Shown one piece after another: positions 1-7,001 of a DNA stretch of 11,523 nt. A program made the translations under genes and the position numbers. The notes under the pieces were generated by a model. It was not told the origin of the DNA and made no database searches. It saw only the letters and a program-made list of their open reading frames with translations. Position 1 is the first letter of the stretch. Each line of letters opens with the position of its first letter. This DNA comes from JBJXFY01 sp046155815. Lineage in GTDB: Bacteria > Verrucomicrobiota > Verrucomicrobiia > Limisphaerales > CAIMTB01. The DNA lies in contig JBJXFY010000247.1 of assembly GCA_046155815.1 (NCBI GenBank), positions 1 to 11,523 of the forward strand. Reading direction: 5' to 3'.

Positions 1-1223
1 CGCGCCTCACCGAGCTGTGCGACCGCTTCGGCGCGCGCTTCAGCGGGACGACGAACCTCGAGGCGGCGATTGACTGGACGGTGGCCCGGCTGCGCGAGGA
101 CGGCTTCGACGAAGTGCGCACCGAGCCGGTGATGGTTCCCCGCTGGGTGCGCGGCGCGGAATCGGCGGAACTCGTCGAACCCACGCCCGGCCCGCTGCCG
201 ATGCTGGGTCTCGGCGGCAGCATCGGCACGCCGCCGGAAGGGATCACGGCCCCGCTGCTCGTGGTCACGAACTTCGCCGAGCTGGCGGCACGCACCAACG
301 AGGCCGCCGGCCGCATCGTGCTCTTCAACGCCGCCTTCACCGACTATGGCGCCACGGTGCAGGTCCGCTGGCGCGGCCCGGCCGAGGCGGCACGCGCGGG
401 TGCGGTGGCGTGCCTCATCCGCTCTGTCACGCCCTTCTCCCTCCAGACGCCGCACACCGGCGCGATGGACTATCCGACCAACGCCCCGCGCATTCCCGCC
501 GCGGCGCTCACGATTGAGGACGCCGACCGCCTCCATCGCTGGCAGGCGCGCGGCGTCACGCCGGTCGCCCGGCTGCGCATGGCGGCGCAGACGCTGCCCG
601 AAGTGCCGTCGCGCAACGTGCTCGCGGAGCTTCGCGGCCGGGAACGGCCGGAGGAGATCATCGTCGTGGGCGGGCATTTCGACTCGTGGGACGTGGGCCA
701 GGGAGCGCTGGACGACGGCGTGGGGTGCATCGCGGCGTGGGAGGCGTTGCGCCAGATCAAAGGACTTCCGCAGCCCCCCCGCCGCACGCTGCGGCTCGTG
801 CTGTGGACGAACGAGGAGAACGGCCTGCGCGGCGCGCGCGCCTATGCGCATCGGCCCGCGGACGAACTGGCCCGGCACGTCGCGGCCATCGAGCTGGACC
901 GCGGGCTGGGCTGGCCGCGCGGGTTCAGCTTCCTCGGCGGCGACGCCGGCCTCGCGATGCTGCGGGGCTTTTCCGACCGCCTCGCCCCGCTGGGCGCGGG
1001 GGAATTCCGGCGCGGCGGCGTAGGCGCGGACCTCGGTCCCCTCATCGAGCGCGGCGTGCCCGGCCTGGAGATGATCAACAGCAGCACGAACTACTTCTGG
1101 TTCCACCACACCGCGGCGGACACGGTGGACAAGGTGAGTCCGGCGGAACTTGACGCCACCGTCGCCGCGCTGGCCGTGCTCGCCTGGTCCCTCGCCGACG
1201 CGCCGGAGAAGCTGCCGCGCTGA
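1..1223 (+). CDS. M28 family zinc peptidase with PA-like insert (carboxypeptidase Q-like), 5' truncated
   Basis: The reading frame is already open at base 3, before the first possible start (GTG at 81). Its upstream residues (RLTELCDRFGARFSGTTNLE) match the usual N-terminal helix of M28 peptidases, so the gene begins outside the window. The middle (about bases 240-580) looks like a protease-associated insert domain. The catalytic M28 domain then shows the co-catalytic two-zinc set in order: His at 675 and Asp at 681 (GGHFDSWDV), Asp at 711 (ALDDGVG), the Glu-Glu pair at 813-818 (NEENG), Asp at 897 (ELDRG) and a His at 1104 or 1107 (WFHHTAADTVDKV). All expected ligands are present, so it should be active. 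Family members of this type are usually exported and remove single amino acids from peptides; the signal peptide would lie outside the window. The gene converges on korB with a 105-bp gap in which I see no clear terminator. Substrate is not predictable from sequence. Confidence 0.93.
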   Translation, partial: RLTELCDRFGARFSGTTNLEAAIDWTVARLREDGFDEVRTEPVMVPRWVRGAESAELVEPTPGPLPMLGLGGSIGTPPEGITAPLLVVTNFAELAARTNEAAGRIVLFNAAFTDYGATVQVRWRGPAEAARAGAVACLIRSVTPFSLQTPHTGAMDYPTNAPRIPAAALTIEDADRLHRWQARGVTPVARLRMAAQTLPEVPSRNVLAELRGRERPEEIIVVGGHFDSWDVGQGALDDGVGCIAAWEALRQIKGLPQPPRRTLRLVLWTNEENGLRGARAYAHRPADELARHVAAIELDRGLGWPRGFSFLGGDAGLAMLRGFSDRLAPLGAGEFRRGGVGADLGPLIERGVPGLEMINSSTNYFWFHHTAADTVDKVSPAELDATVAALAVLAWSLADAPEKLPR

Positions 1224-1328
1224 CGGGGCGCGGATCTTGTTCGCCGTAGGCCGCCGACGCGTCCCGTGACTGCCTCAGCGCAGGTTGGCTCGGTCGGCCG
1301 GCCGTCCGCCATCGCGCGGAGAACCCAG

Positions 1329-2273
1329 TCACTTCATCCGGTTGAGGCTGGACTGGAGAATCTCCCAGTCGGCCTTCCCATTCACCTTGTCGCGGGCCGC
1401 GGCGTTGAGGCCGGCCTCGAGTGAGTTCTTGGTCGGGCGCTTCACCTGGTAGAAGATGCCGAACCGGCCAGGAAAGGCCTCATCGGCGAGGCGGTAGGCC
1501 GCGAATTCATCCGTGGCATCATGGTCGGCGGGCACGGTCTCGAACCGGCCTCCCTTCCGTGGGTTCGAGGCGTCGAAAGCGCCGGCGTAGAATTCCACGC
1601 ACTCGCTCAGGCACTGGACGAAGCTGAAGCCGTCGTGGTCCATCGCCGCCTCCATCATCTGCATGAGATGATTCGGGTTGGTGTGGGTGGTGCGCGCCAC
1701 GAAGGTGGCGCCGGCGGCAAGGGCCTGCTTGAGCGGGTTGATCGGCCGGTCCATCGCGCCGCCCGCGTCCGTCTTGGACTTGAAGCCGACGGGGGACGTG
1801 GGCGAAGTCTGCTTCTTCGTGAGGCCATAGACCCAGTTGTCCATGACCACAAAGGTCATCTTGATGTTCTTCCGGGCGGTGTGATTGAAGTGGTTTCCCC
1901 CGATGGAGAACGCGTCGCCGTCGCCGCTGAAGACGAAGACATGGAGGTCGGGCCGAGTGAGGGAGATGCCGGCGGCGAACGGCAACGCGCGGCCGTGGAT
2001 GAAGTGCGCGCCGTGCGCCTGCACGAAGTAGGGAAAGCGGCTCGAACAGCCGATGCCGGCGACGGTGGTCACCTTCTCGTGCCACATCCGGCGTCTCTCG
2101 ATGAGCTTGTAGTACAGCGCGAGCACCGAGAAGTCACCGCAGCCGGGGCACCACGTCGGGTGGTCGGCGGCGGTTTCCTTCTTGGTGAGCGGCCTGCGCT
2201 CGTCGTCGGTCAGCGGCGGGACAAGGGCCACGGTCCGGGCGGGCAGCTGGAAAAGGTTGGTCGAAGCGGTCAT
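1329..2273 (-). CDS. korB: 2-oxoacid:ferredoxin oxidoreductase beta subunit (KorB-like)
   Basis: This is the thiamine-diphosphate (TPP) and iron-sulfur subunit of a two-subunit 2-oxoglutarate/2-oxoacid:ferredoxin oxidoreductase, which oxidatively decarboxylates a 2-oxoacid to its acyl-CoA and reduces ferredoxin in the cytoplasm. From the chosen start it has 314 residues, near the family norm. Cys42 and Cys45 (WCPGCGD), Cys76 (GIGCSS) and Cys221 (FVQC) fit the four ligands of the single [4Fe-4S] cluster. GDGD at 117-120 followed by DNWVYGLT at 145-152 is the TPP/Mg motif, and KKQTSPTS is typical of KorB. The ATG at 2273 is preferred over an upstream in-frame start because GGGAG lies about 8 bases before it, and an earlier start would run back into korA. 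It sits 19 bp downstream of korA on the same strand, so the two are almost certainly co-transcribed. No ferredoxin-like delta subunit is adjacent. Substrate (2-oxoglutarate or pyruvate) is not settled by sequence alone. Confidence 0.94.
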   Translation of the reverse strand: MTASTNLFQLPARTVALVPPLTDDERRPLTKKETAADHPTWCPGCGDFSVLALYYKLIERRRMWHEKVTTVAGIGCSSRFPYFVQAHGAHFIHGRALPFAAGISLTRPDLHVFVFSGDGDAFSIGGNHFNHTARKNIKMTFVVMDNWVYGLTKKQTSPTSPVGFKSKTDAGGAMDRPINPLKQALAAGATFVARTTHTNPNHLMQMMEAAMDHDGFSFVQCLSECVEFYAGAFDASNPRKGGRFETVPADHDATDEFAAYRLADEAFPGRFGIFYQVKRPTKNSLEAGLNAAARDKVNGKADWEILQSSLNRMK

Positions 2274-2292
2274 GAACACTCCCGTGGAATGG

Positions 2293-4122
2293 CTAGCGGT
2301 TCCCGCCTGACACGGCCTCCGCCAGGAGCGCGCGGGTGCGCTCCGTGATCTCACTCACCTTCCAGGTGAGGCCGTCCGTCTTGTTGATGCCCCGGATTCT
2401 CGGGTCCGCAAAGCGGGCGCGCAGGATGGCGGCAAGCTGGCCGTAGCCGTACAGGCCGGAGTCGTTCGTCTCGACCACGAAGACATGGTTGAAGCCCTCG
2501 AAAATGCGCTCGAGACCGTTCGGGAGGGGGTGGAGATGCTTGAGGTGAAGCTCGGACCAGGCCTCGCCGCCGGCCCGCGCGCGCTGCACGGCCTCGCGGA
2601 TCGAGCCCTGGCTCGAACCCCAGCCCACCAGCAGCACGGTGCCTTCCTCCGGGCCGAACACCTTGGGCTGCGGCAACTCCGCGGCCAGCGCCTGCAGCTT
2701 GCGTCGCCGCTTGGCCGTCATGGCCGTGTGCAGCTTCGGCGAGCCGGTCGGATGGCCCAGTTCGTCGTGCTCTAGGCCGGTGACAATGGGATACTTGCCG
2801 CTGGCAATCCGTGTGCCCGGCGCCAGATGCCGCGTGACGCCGTCCGGCGCGGAAAGGTCGTAGGGCTTGTGGTCGAGCACGGCGGACAGGTCCGGCGAGA
2901 TGTCCTGCGCGAGCCGCGGCAGGTCGGGTTCGTCGAAAGCCTCGATGCGGGTGGCGATGGCCTGGTCGGAGAGGATGATGACCGGGACGCTGTACTTGCG
3001 GGCAATATTGACGGCCTCGATGGCGGTGTAGAAGCAGTCCTCGACGCTGCACGGCGCGACGACCACGCGGGGCGAGTCGCCGTGGCCCCCGAAGCACGCG
3101 ATGTTCAAGTCGCTCTGCTCGACGTTGGTTGGCATGCCGGTCGAGGGGCAGCCGCGCTGCACGTCCACGACCACGAGCGGCATCTCGGCCATCACGGCCC
3201 AGCCGAGCGCCTCGGTCTTCAGGGAAATGCCCGGGCCGGACGAGCCGGTCACCGCCACGCGTCCGGCATAGCTGGCGCCCAGCGCCATCGAGACGGCCGC
3301 GATCTCGTCCTCGGTCTGGACGAAGGTGCCGCCGTACTTCGGCAGCTCGCGTCGGAGCAGTTCCATGATGTCGCTCCACGGCGTGATCGGATAGCCGGCC
3401 CCGAAACGCACGCCGGCCGTGATGAGGCCAAAGCCCAGGGCCTCGTTGCCGTTCATCACCACCTGGTGCCCGCCGCGCTTCTGCGGCTCGGTGAAACCGA
3501 AGAGCTCGATCACGTTGTCGAGCTGGAAGCTGTAGCCCGCGTGGAAGGCGGAGAGCGCGTTCTGCGCGATGCTGGGATCCTTCCCGGTGAACCGCTCTGC
3601 GATGAGCTTCTCCAACTTGGGCAGTTCGAGGCTGAACATCCTCGCGATGACGCCCAGCGCGAACACGTTCTTGCCCTTGTCCCGGCCGCTGCCGCCGATC
3701 GCCTCGATGGTGCGGCTGGAAATCGGCACGCCGACGTGGCGGCAGCCGGGCTGCCACTCGGGATTCGGCGTCACGTGATCGGAGTCATAGAGCACGATGC
3801 CGCCCTTCCGCAGCGAACCGATGTGATCCCGGTAGCTGTGGTCGTAAAAGGCCAGCAGCACATCCGCCTCGTCGCCGGCACTCAGGACCTCGCCGGAGCC
3901 GATGCGGACCTGGAAGATGGAGGGACCTCCCGAGATGGTGGACGGGATGGTCATGAAGGTCATGACCTCCTGTTCGCTGCGCCCGGCCAGACGCGCGAGG
4001 AAACCGCCGATGGCCTGGATGCCATCCTGGGAGTTGCCGGCGATGCGGATGACGGCCTCGGAAACGCGCCGCACGGGCGGCGCGGCGGACACGCCGGTGG
4101 CGGTCGTTGTACTTGCGCTCAT
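2293..4122 (-). CDS. korA: 2-oxoacid:ferredoxin oxidoreductase alpha subunit (fused gamma-alpha, KorA-like)
   Basis: Partner of the downstream KorB in a two-subunit 2-oxoacid:ferredoxin oxidoreductase. The 609-residue protein has the fused layout of this class: an N-terminal gamma domain (about residues 20-200, including GGPSIFQVRIGSGEVLSAGD), then the alpha pyrimidine-binding domain from about 225 (MNGNEALGFGLITAGVRFGA), and a C-terminal transketolase-like domain (about 485-600). YPITP at 244-248 and the substrate-loop motif QRGCPSTGMPT at 322-332 are the family signatures. The first residue after QRG is Cys325, where I expect Gly (QRGGPSTG). The ATG at 4122 (MSAST) is chosen; an in-frame ATG at 4150-4152 would add ten residues. 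Neither has a good Shine-Dalgarno sequence, so the start is uncertain by 30 bp. A TTGACA/TAGTCT promoter lies about 55 bp upstream. Two-subunit enzymes of this type occur in aerobes as well as anaerobes, so it does not by itself show an anaerobic lifestyle. Confidence 0.94.
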   Translation of the reverse strand: MSASTTTATGVSAAPPVRRVSEAVIRIAGNSQDGIQAIGGFLARLAGRSEQEVMTFMTIPSTISGGPSIFQVRIGSGEVLSAGDEADVLLAFYDHSYRDHIGSLRKGGIVLYDSDHVTPNPEWQPGCRHVGVPISSRTIEAIGGSGRDKGKNVFALGVIARMFSLELPKLEKLIAERFTGKDPSIAQNALSAFHAGYSFQLDNVIELFGFTEPQKRGGHQVVMNGNEALGFGLITAGVRFGAGYPITPWSDIMELLRRELPKYGGTFVQTEDEIAAVSMALGASYAGRVAVTGSSGPGISLKTEALGWAVMAEMPLVVVDVQRGCPSTGMPTNVEQSDLNIACFGGHGDSPRVVVAPCSVEDCFYTAIEAVNIARKYSVPVIILSDQAIATRIEAFDEPDLPRLAQDISPDLSAVLDHKPYDLSAPDGVTRHLAPGTRIASGKYPIVTGLEHDELGHPTGSPKLHTAMTAKRRRKLQALAAELPQPKVFGPEEGTVLLVGWGSSQGSIREAVQRARAGGEAWSELHLKHLHPLPNGLERIFEGFNHVFVVETNDSGLYGYGQLAAILRARFADPRIRGINKTDGLTWKVSEITERTRALLAEAVSGGNR

Positions 4123-4176
4123 CAATGGGCTGATAGGATGCACTCCAGCCATTCAGGGCTGGAAAGAGGACCCTTG

Positions 4177-4204
4177 AGACTAACCGGGGACACCTGGGTG
4201 TCAA
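4177..4204 (-). promoter_or_regulatory. Putative sigma70-type promoter of korAB
   Basis: Reading the minus strand, a perfect -35 TTGACA (4204-4199) is followed after 16 bp by TAGTCT (4182-4177), a moderate -10. The predicted transcript would start near 4170, giving a leader of about 48 nt to the ATG at 4122. If the ATG at 4152 were used, the leader would be under 20 nt. The same TTGANN-16-TAGNCT pattern precedes the small cysteine-protein gene at 4623. Predicted by eye only. Confidence 0.45.
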
Positions 4205-4248
4205 TCGGCCCGGGCGCGCGGTTGACGCGCGGTGGGCCCATGGAAGCA

Positions 4249-4282
4249 TAAAAAGGCCGGCGGCCTGCATGGCCGACGGCCT
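4249..4282 (-). terminator. Rho-independent terminator after the small cysteine-protein gene
   Basis: On the minus strand a 12-bp stem (arms 4271-4282 and 4254-4265, one internal mismatch) closes a 5-base loop and is followed directly by five T residues (4254-4250). It begins 24 bp after the stop codon of the gene at 4306-4623. It isolates that gene from korAB, which has its own promoter just beyond. No T run lies on the plus-strand side, so it should act in one direction only. Confidence 0.85.
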
Positions 4283-4305
4283 GGGTGGGAAGCGACAGCG
4301 GGGGC

Positions 4306-4623
4306 CTACTTGTCGAGCTCGATCTTGGACGCGACGAGGATGATCTTGTCGCCGTCCTTCTTGACGGTGCCAACGGCGGTGACCTTGGCGGTGCCGGAGC
4401 AGATGTTCTTGTGGAAGGCCTTGCTCACATCGTTCTGTTCGAGCGTGTACAGGACTTCCTTGCCGTCCTCCTTCACGCGGATGCCGTTCTGGCACTTGTC
4501 GGCCTTCTTGAGCTCGCACTTCAGGCATAGCCCTTCGCCCTTGATGGTTTTTTCCTTCTCCTGCGCCTGGGCCGAGAGGGTCAAGGCGGCGGCGACAGTC
4601 AGGAACGCGAGGAAGTTTTTCAT
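4306..4623 (-). CDS. Small exported cysteine-containing protein (DUF6370-like)
   Basis: A 105-residue protein. Residues 1-21 (MKNFLAFLTVAAALTLSAQA) form a clear Sec signal peptide: Lys, then a hydrophobic core, then AQA as cleavage site. The mature part is short and lysine-rich. It has a CxxC group with a third cysteine (LCLKCELKKADKCQ) and a fourth cysteine near FHKNICSG, then a beta-rich tail. The pattern resembles the DUF6370 family of small secreted proteins of unknown function; this is recollection of the family pattern, not a search result. The four cysteines could form disulfides in the periplasm or bind a metal. The ATG at 4623 is chosen because it starts the signal peptide directly; an ATG nine bases upstream would add three residues. 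There is no Shine-Dalgarno sequence. The gene has its own promoter and terminator, so it is monocistronic. Confidence is high that it is a real exported protein; its function is unknown. Confidence 0.85.
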   Translation of the reverse strand: MKNFLAFLTVAAALTLSAQAQEKEKTIKGEGLCLKCELKKADKCQNGIRVKEDGKEVLYTLEQNDVSKAFHKNICSGTAKVTAVGTVKKDGDKIILVASKIELDK

Positions 4624-4655
4624 GATTTGCATAGGTTGGTTGACGTTCGGTGGAC

Positions 4656-4683
4656 AGTCTAGGCGAGGCTCAGAACGATTCAA
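4656..4683 (-). promoter_or_regulatory. Putative promoter of the small cysteine-protein gene
   Basis: On the minus strand TTGAAT (4683-4678), a 16-bp spacer and TAGACT (4661-4656) match the layout of the korA promoter. The predicted transcript would start about 26 nt before the ATG at 4623, supporting that start. Predicted by eye only. Confidence 0.42.
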
Positions 4684-4738
4684 CTCGATTTTCTGGGGGG
4701 TTTGCGCCCGGGGCGGGCTGACCGTAAGGCCCCGCGCC

Positions 4739-5626
4739 GTGAGTTCGGACGAGCCGCGCCTGCTGCTATTGATTCCCGCGTACAACGAGGAGGCGCGCCT
4801 CGCGCCGGTGCTGCGCGCCTATGTGGCGCATTTGCGGGCGCATTACCCCGGTGAGTTTCGGATCGTTGTGGTGCTGAACGGCTGCCGGGACAACACGCTC
4901 GGCGTGGTGCAGGCTGCGGCGACGGAAGCACCGGAGCTTGGCTGGCTGGACTATCCCGGCCGCATCGGCAAGGGCGGCGCGCTTATCGAGGGCCTCAAGC
5001 TCGCCCCCCGCGCGGACTATGTCGGCTACGTGGACGCCGACGGGGCCACACCGCCGCACGCCTTTCTCGACCTCGTACGGCGGATGGAGGCGGACGATGC
5101 GGATTGCGCCATCGGCTCGCGCTGGCTGCCGGGCGCGGTGCTGCACCAGGCGCAGAGCTTCAAGCGGCGCCTCACCAGCCGCGCCTTTCACCTGTGCGTC
5201 GAACTGCTGTTCGGCATGGGCTTCCGCGACACGCAATGCGGCGCCAAGGTGCTGCGCCGCGAGGCGGCGCAGGCGGTCCACGGGGACCTGCGCACGGCGG
5301 ACCTCGCCTTCGACATCAACCTCCTCTACGTGCTGAAACGCTCGGCCTTCCGCGTCGTGGAAGTGCCGACGGAATGGACCGACCAGCTCGGCACGAAGAT
5401 CCAAATCGGCCGCAGCTCGCTCACGATGCTGCTCTCGATCATCCGCCTGCGGCTCGTGTACTCGCCGCTGTACGCGATGCTGCAGCCGCTCCGGCCGCTG
5501 GAAACGTGGCTTTACCTCAAGCTGGGCGCGCCGCCGTCGCTGCCGCCGGTCATCCCGGCCGGGCAGGAGCACGCCGCGCTGCGGCCCACGAAAAGCCCGC
5601 CGCCACCAGCAGCAGCAGCGCGCTGA
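4739..5626 (+). CDS. Family 2 glycosyltransferase, dolichyl-phosphate glucosyl/mannosyltransferase-like
   Basis: A GT-A fold family 2 glycosyltransferase of 295 residues. It should transfer a sugar from a nucleotide donor to a polyprenyl-phosphate-type lipid at the cytoplasmic face of the membrane, as in ALG5/DPM1 relatives. Visible motifs are LIPAYNEEARL (residues 11-21), the ribose/phosphate region GKGGALIEGL (77-86), the metal-binding DxD in VDADGATPP (98-106), the GSRWLPGA loop (126-133) and the ALG5/DPM1-like RDTQCGAKVLRR (163-174). There is no strong transmembrane helix; residues 229-250 could sit on the membrane. The frame is open for 500 bp upstream, but GTG at 4739 is the likely start: AAGG lies 9 bases before it and the first conserved strand begins eight residues later. 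Residues 271-295, a Pro/Ala-rich tail, are encoded antisense to the end of the flippase gene and are probably not part of the fold. The flippase next door suggests a joint role in glycan export. Confidence 0.9.
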   Translation: MSSDEPRLLLLIPAYNEEARLAPVLRAYVAHLRAHYPGEFRIVVVLNGCRDNTLGVVQAAATEAPELGWLDYPGRIGKGGALIEGLKLAPRADYVGYVDADGATPPHAFLDLVRRMEADDADCAIGSRWLPGAVLHQAQSFKRRLTSRAFHLCVELLFGMGFRDTQCGAKVLRREAAQAVHGDLRTADLAFDINLLYVLKRSAFRVVEVPTEWTDQLGTKIQIGRSSLTMLLSIIRLRLVYSPLYAMLQPLRPLETWLYLKLGAPPSLPPVIPAGQEHAALRPTKSPPPPAAAAR

Positions 5627-6842
5627 ACCCGCCCAGCACCAGGAGCACGGCGCGGAAGCCATCCATTGCCGGCAGCGCCGCGAGCCGGCCGCGCAGCAGG
5701 AGCAGCGTGGCCGCATAGCCCGCCGCCACCGCCACCAGCCACGGCACCGCGGCGTAGCGTTCGCGGGCGAGCAGGTTGTGGATGAGCGTGTAGGCCGCCG
5801 TGAGCGGCAGCATCGCCCACACGAAGCCGACCACGAGCGGCGCCGCGGCGAGGAACTCGGGCCGGCCCGCAAAGAGGATCCGCAGCGGCAGCGCAGGAAA
5901 AGCCGTGCAGACCAGCGCCGCCGCCAGCCCCGTGCCGAGCGTCGCACCCAGCGCCAGCCGCAGCGCCTCGGTCGGCTCGCCCGTGGCGGCGCTGCGCGCG
6001 ACCTTCGGGAAGAGCACCACCGCGACCGGGATCGTGAACATCACCAGCGCGCGGCCGATGCGCCCCGCCGCGGCATACAATGACTTGGCCTCGTCCGTGA
6101 ACGCCGTCTGCACCACCTGCGTGTCGAGACCCAGCATCACGCTGCCTGCCGCCAGGCCGCACGTCATCGGCACCAGCCGCCGCAGCCACGGCCACGCGTC
6201 GAAGCCTCCCCCCTTCCCTGCCAGCGTCGCACGCAGCGGCCACGCCGACAACACGAGCGCCGCCAGCGCGCCGATCACCAGCCCGGTGCAGCCGCCCACG
6301 ACTCCCCAGCCGAGCACCGGCACCAGCAGCGCCACCGCCGCCAGACGGCCCGCGCCCGCCGCCATCGTCGCGTGGCCGAGCCAGAGGAAGTTCTGCGCCC
6401 CCTGCAGCAGCCCCGCGAACACCGGCTGCCATAGCATCACGAGCCCCGCCACCAGCGTGGTCCAAAGCACCGCCGGGCGCGGGATCGCCCACAGCTCGAG
6501 CAGCCTCCCCTGCCCCGCCCAGGCCGCCGCCGCCAGCAGCAGCCACAGGCCCGTCACGCCGATCAGCACCCGGCGCGCCGCGGTGCGCAGCGCCGCCCGC
6601 CGCGCTTCGTCCACCGCCGCGGCCGACATCTGCGCGAACATCCCCTGCACGCCCGCCACCGGGATGCCGATCAGGTACAGCAGGTCCACCATCGCCGCGA
6701 AGACCGCGTAGTCCGCGCCGCCCATGCGGCTCGCCGGCAGATGCACGAAGGACATCAGCGCGCCCGACACCGCGGTGGCCATCAGCATCCAGCCGCTTTG
6801 CCGGAAAAACGCGAGGCGCTGTCCGCGCGCGGCGTCGCTCAT
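5550..6842 (-). CDS. MOP/MATE-superfamily polysaccharide flippase-like membrane protein
   Basis: A 430-residue, very hydrophobic Ala/Leu-rich protein with about 12 predicted membrane segments, the size and layout of Wzx/MurJ/MATE-type lipid-linked oligosaccharide flippases. Supporting stretches are the first helix (GWMLMATAVSGALMSFVHLP), a central segment (LDTQVVQTAFTDEAKSLYAAA) and the following helix (GRALVMFTIPVAVVLFPKVA), where charged and polar residues lie in helices as in O-antigen flippases. The ATG at 6842 is chosen over a TTG at 6854 because GGAG sits six bases before it. It likely moves a lipid-linked sugar across the inner membrane, and the neighbouring polyprenyl-phosphate-type glycosyltransferase could make such a substrate. 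No polymerase or ligase gene is in the window. The last 25 codons overlap the convergent glycosyltransferase gene. Assignment within the superfamily (Wzx versus others) is open. Confidence 0.86.
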   Translation of the reverse strand: MSDAARGQRLAFFRQSGWMLMATAVSGALMSFVHLPASRMGGADYAVFAAMVDLLYLIGIPVAGVQGMFAQMSAAAVDEARRAALRTAARRVLIGVTGLWLLLAAAAWAGQGRLLELWAIPRPAVLWTTLVAGLVMLWQPVFAGLLQGAQNFLWLGHATMAAGAGRLAAVALLVPVLGWGVVGGCTGLVIGALAALVLSAWPLRATLAGKGGGFDAWPWLRRLVPMTCGLAAGSVMLGLDTQVVQTAFTDEAKSLYAAAGRIGRALVMFTIPVAVVLFPKVARSAATGEPTEALRLALGATLGTGLAAALVCTAFPALPLRILFAGRPEFLAAAPLVVGFVWAMLPLTAAYTLIHNLLARERYAAVPWLVAVAAGYAATLLLLRGRLAALPAMDGFRAVLLVLGGFSALLLLVAAGFSWAAARRAPARPG

Positions 6843-6859
6843 CTTTGTCTCCAAAGTTA

Positions 6860-7001
6860 AACCGCAGATGGACGCGGATGGACGCGGATTCCGAATTCCT
6901 TCGCCGCCGCCTCAGGCCTGCCCCGCGGAACAAGGGCGGTCCTTGGGCACCGTGTCTGGCCGTTGTCAGTCATCTGCGTTGATCTGTGTCCCTCCGCGGT
7001 T
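6860..7001. repeat. Intergenic element with 30-bp imperfect terminal inverted repeats of 10-bp units
   Basis: The left arm (6860-6889) and the reverse complement of the right arm (6972-7001) agree at 23 of 30 positions. Each arm consists of three 10-bp units fitting NRMCRCRGAT: AACCGCAGAT, GGACGCGGAT, GGACGCGGAT on the left, and AACCGCGGAG, GGACACAGAT, CAACGCAGAT on the right (reversed). The 82 bp between the arms has no open frame and no obvious further structure beyond a small CAAGG/CCTTG pair. The element starts just upstream of the flippase Shine-Dalgarno sequence and ends on the first base of the M20 stop codon, so it fills the intergenic gap. Arms of this AACCRCAGATGNAC type recur between genes in many environmental bacteria (recollection), so it is probably one copy of a dispersed REP- or MITE-like family. 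Confidence 0.75.

Noticed and set aside
1224..1328. Possible terminator between the convergent M28 and korB genes
   Set aside because: Only short GC palindromes are seen and no T run on either strand.
4214..4250. Plus-strand promoter (TTGACG with a downstream CATAAA) that might drive a small RNA
   Set aside because: The spacer is 19 bp, no plus-strand gene or terminator follows closely, and the A run is explained as the T tail of the minus-strand terminator.
2827..4251. A 474-codon open frame on the plus strand opposite korA
   Set aside because: It is the antisense reading of a well-conserved gene in GC-rich DNA; its translation is a Gly/Asp/His-rich string with no recognisable motif and no start signal.
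4232..4738. In-frame upstream extension of the glycosyltransferase by about 169 codons
   Set aside because: It runs antisense through the small cysteine-protein gene and its terminator, and the conserved glycosyltransferase fold begins right after the GTG at 4739.
5512..6933. A 473-codon minus-strand frame overlapping the flippase in another frame
   Set aside because: Its product is Arg/Gly/Ala-rich low complexity; the 5550-6842 frame has the good ribosome-binding site and membrane helices.
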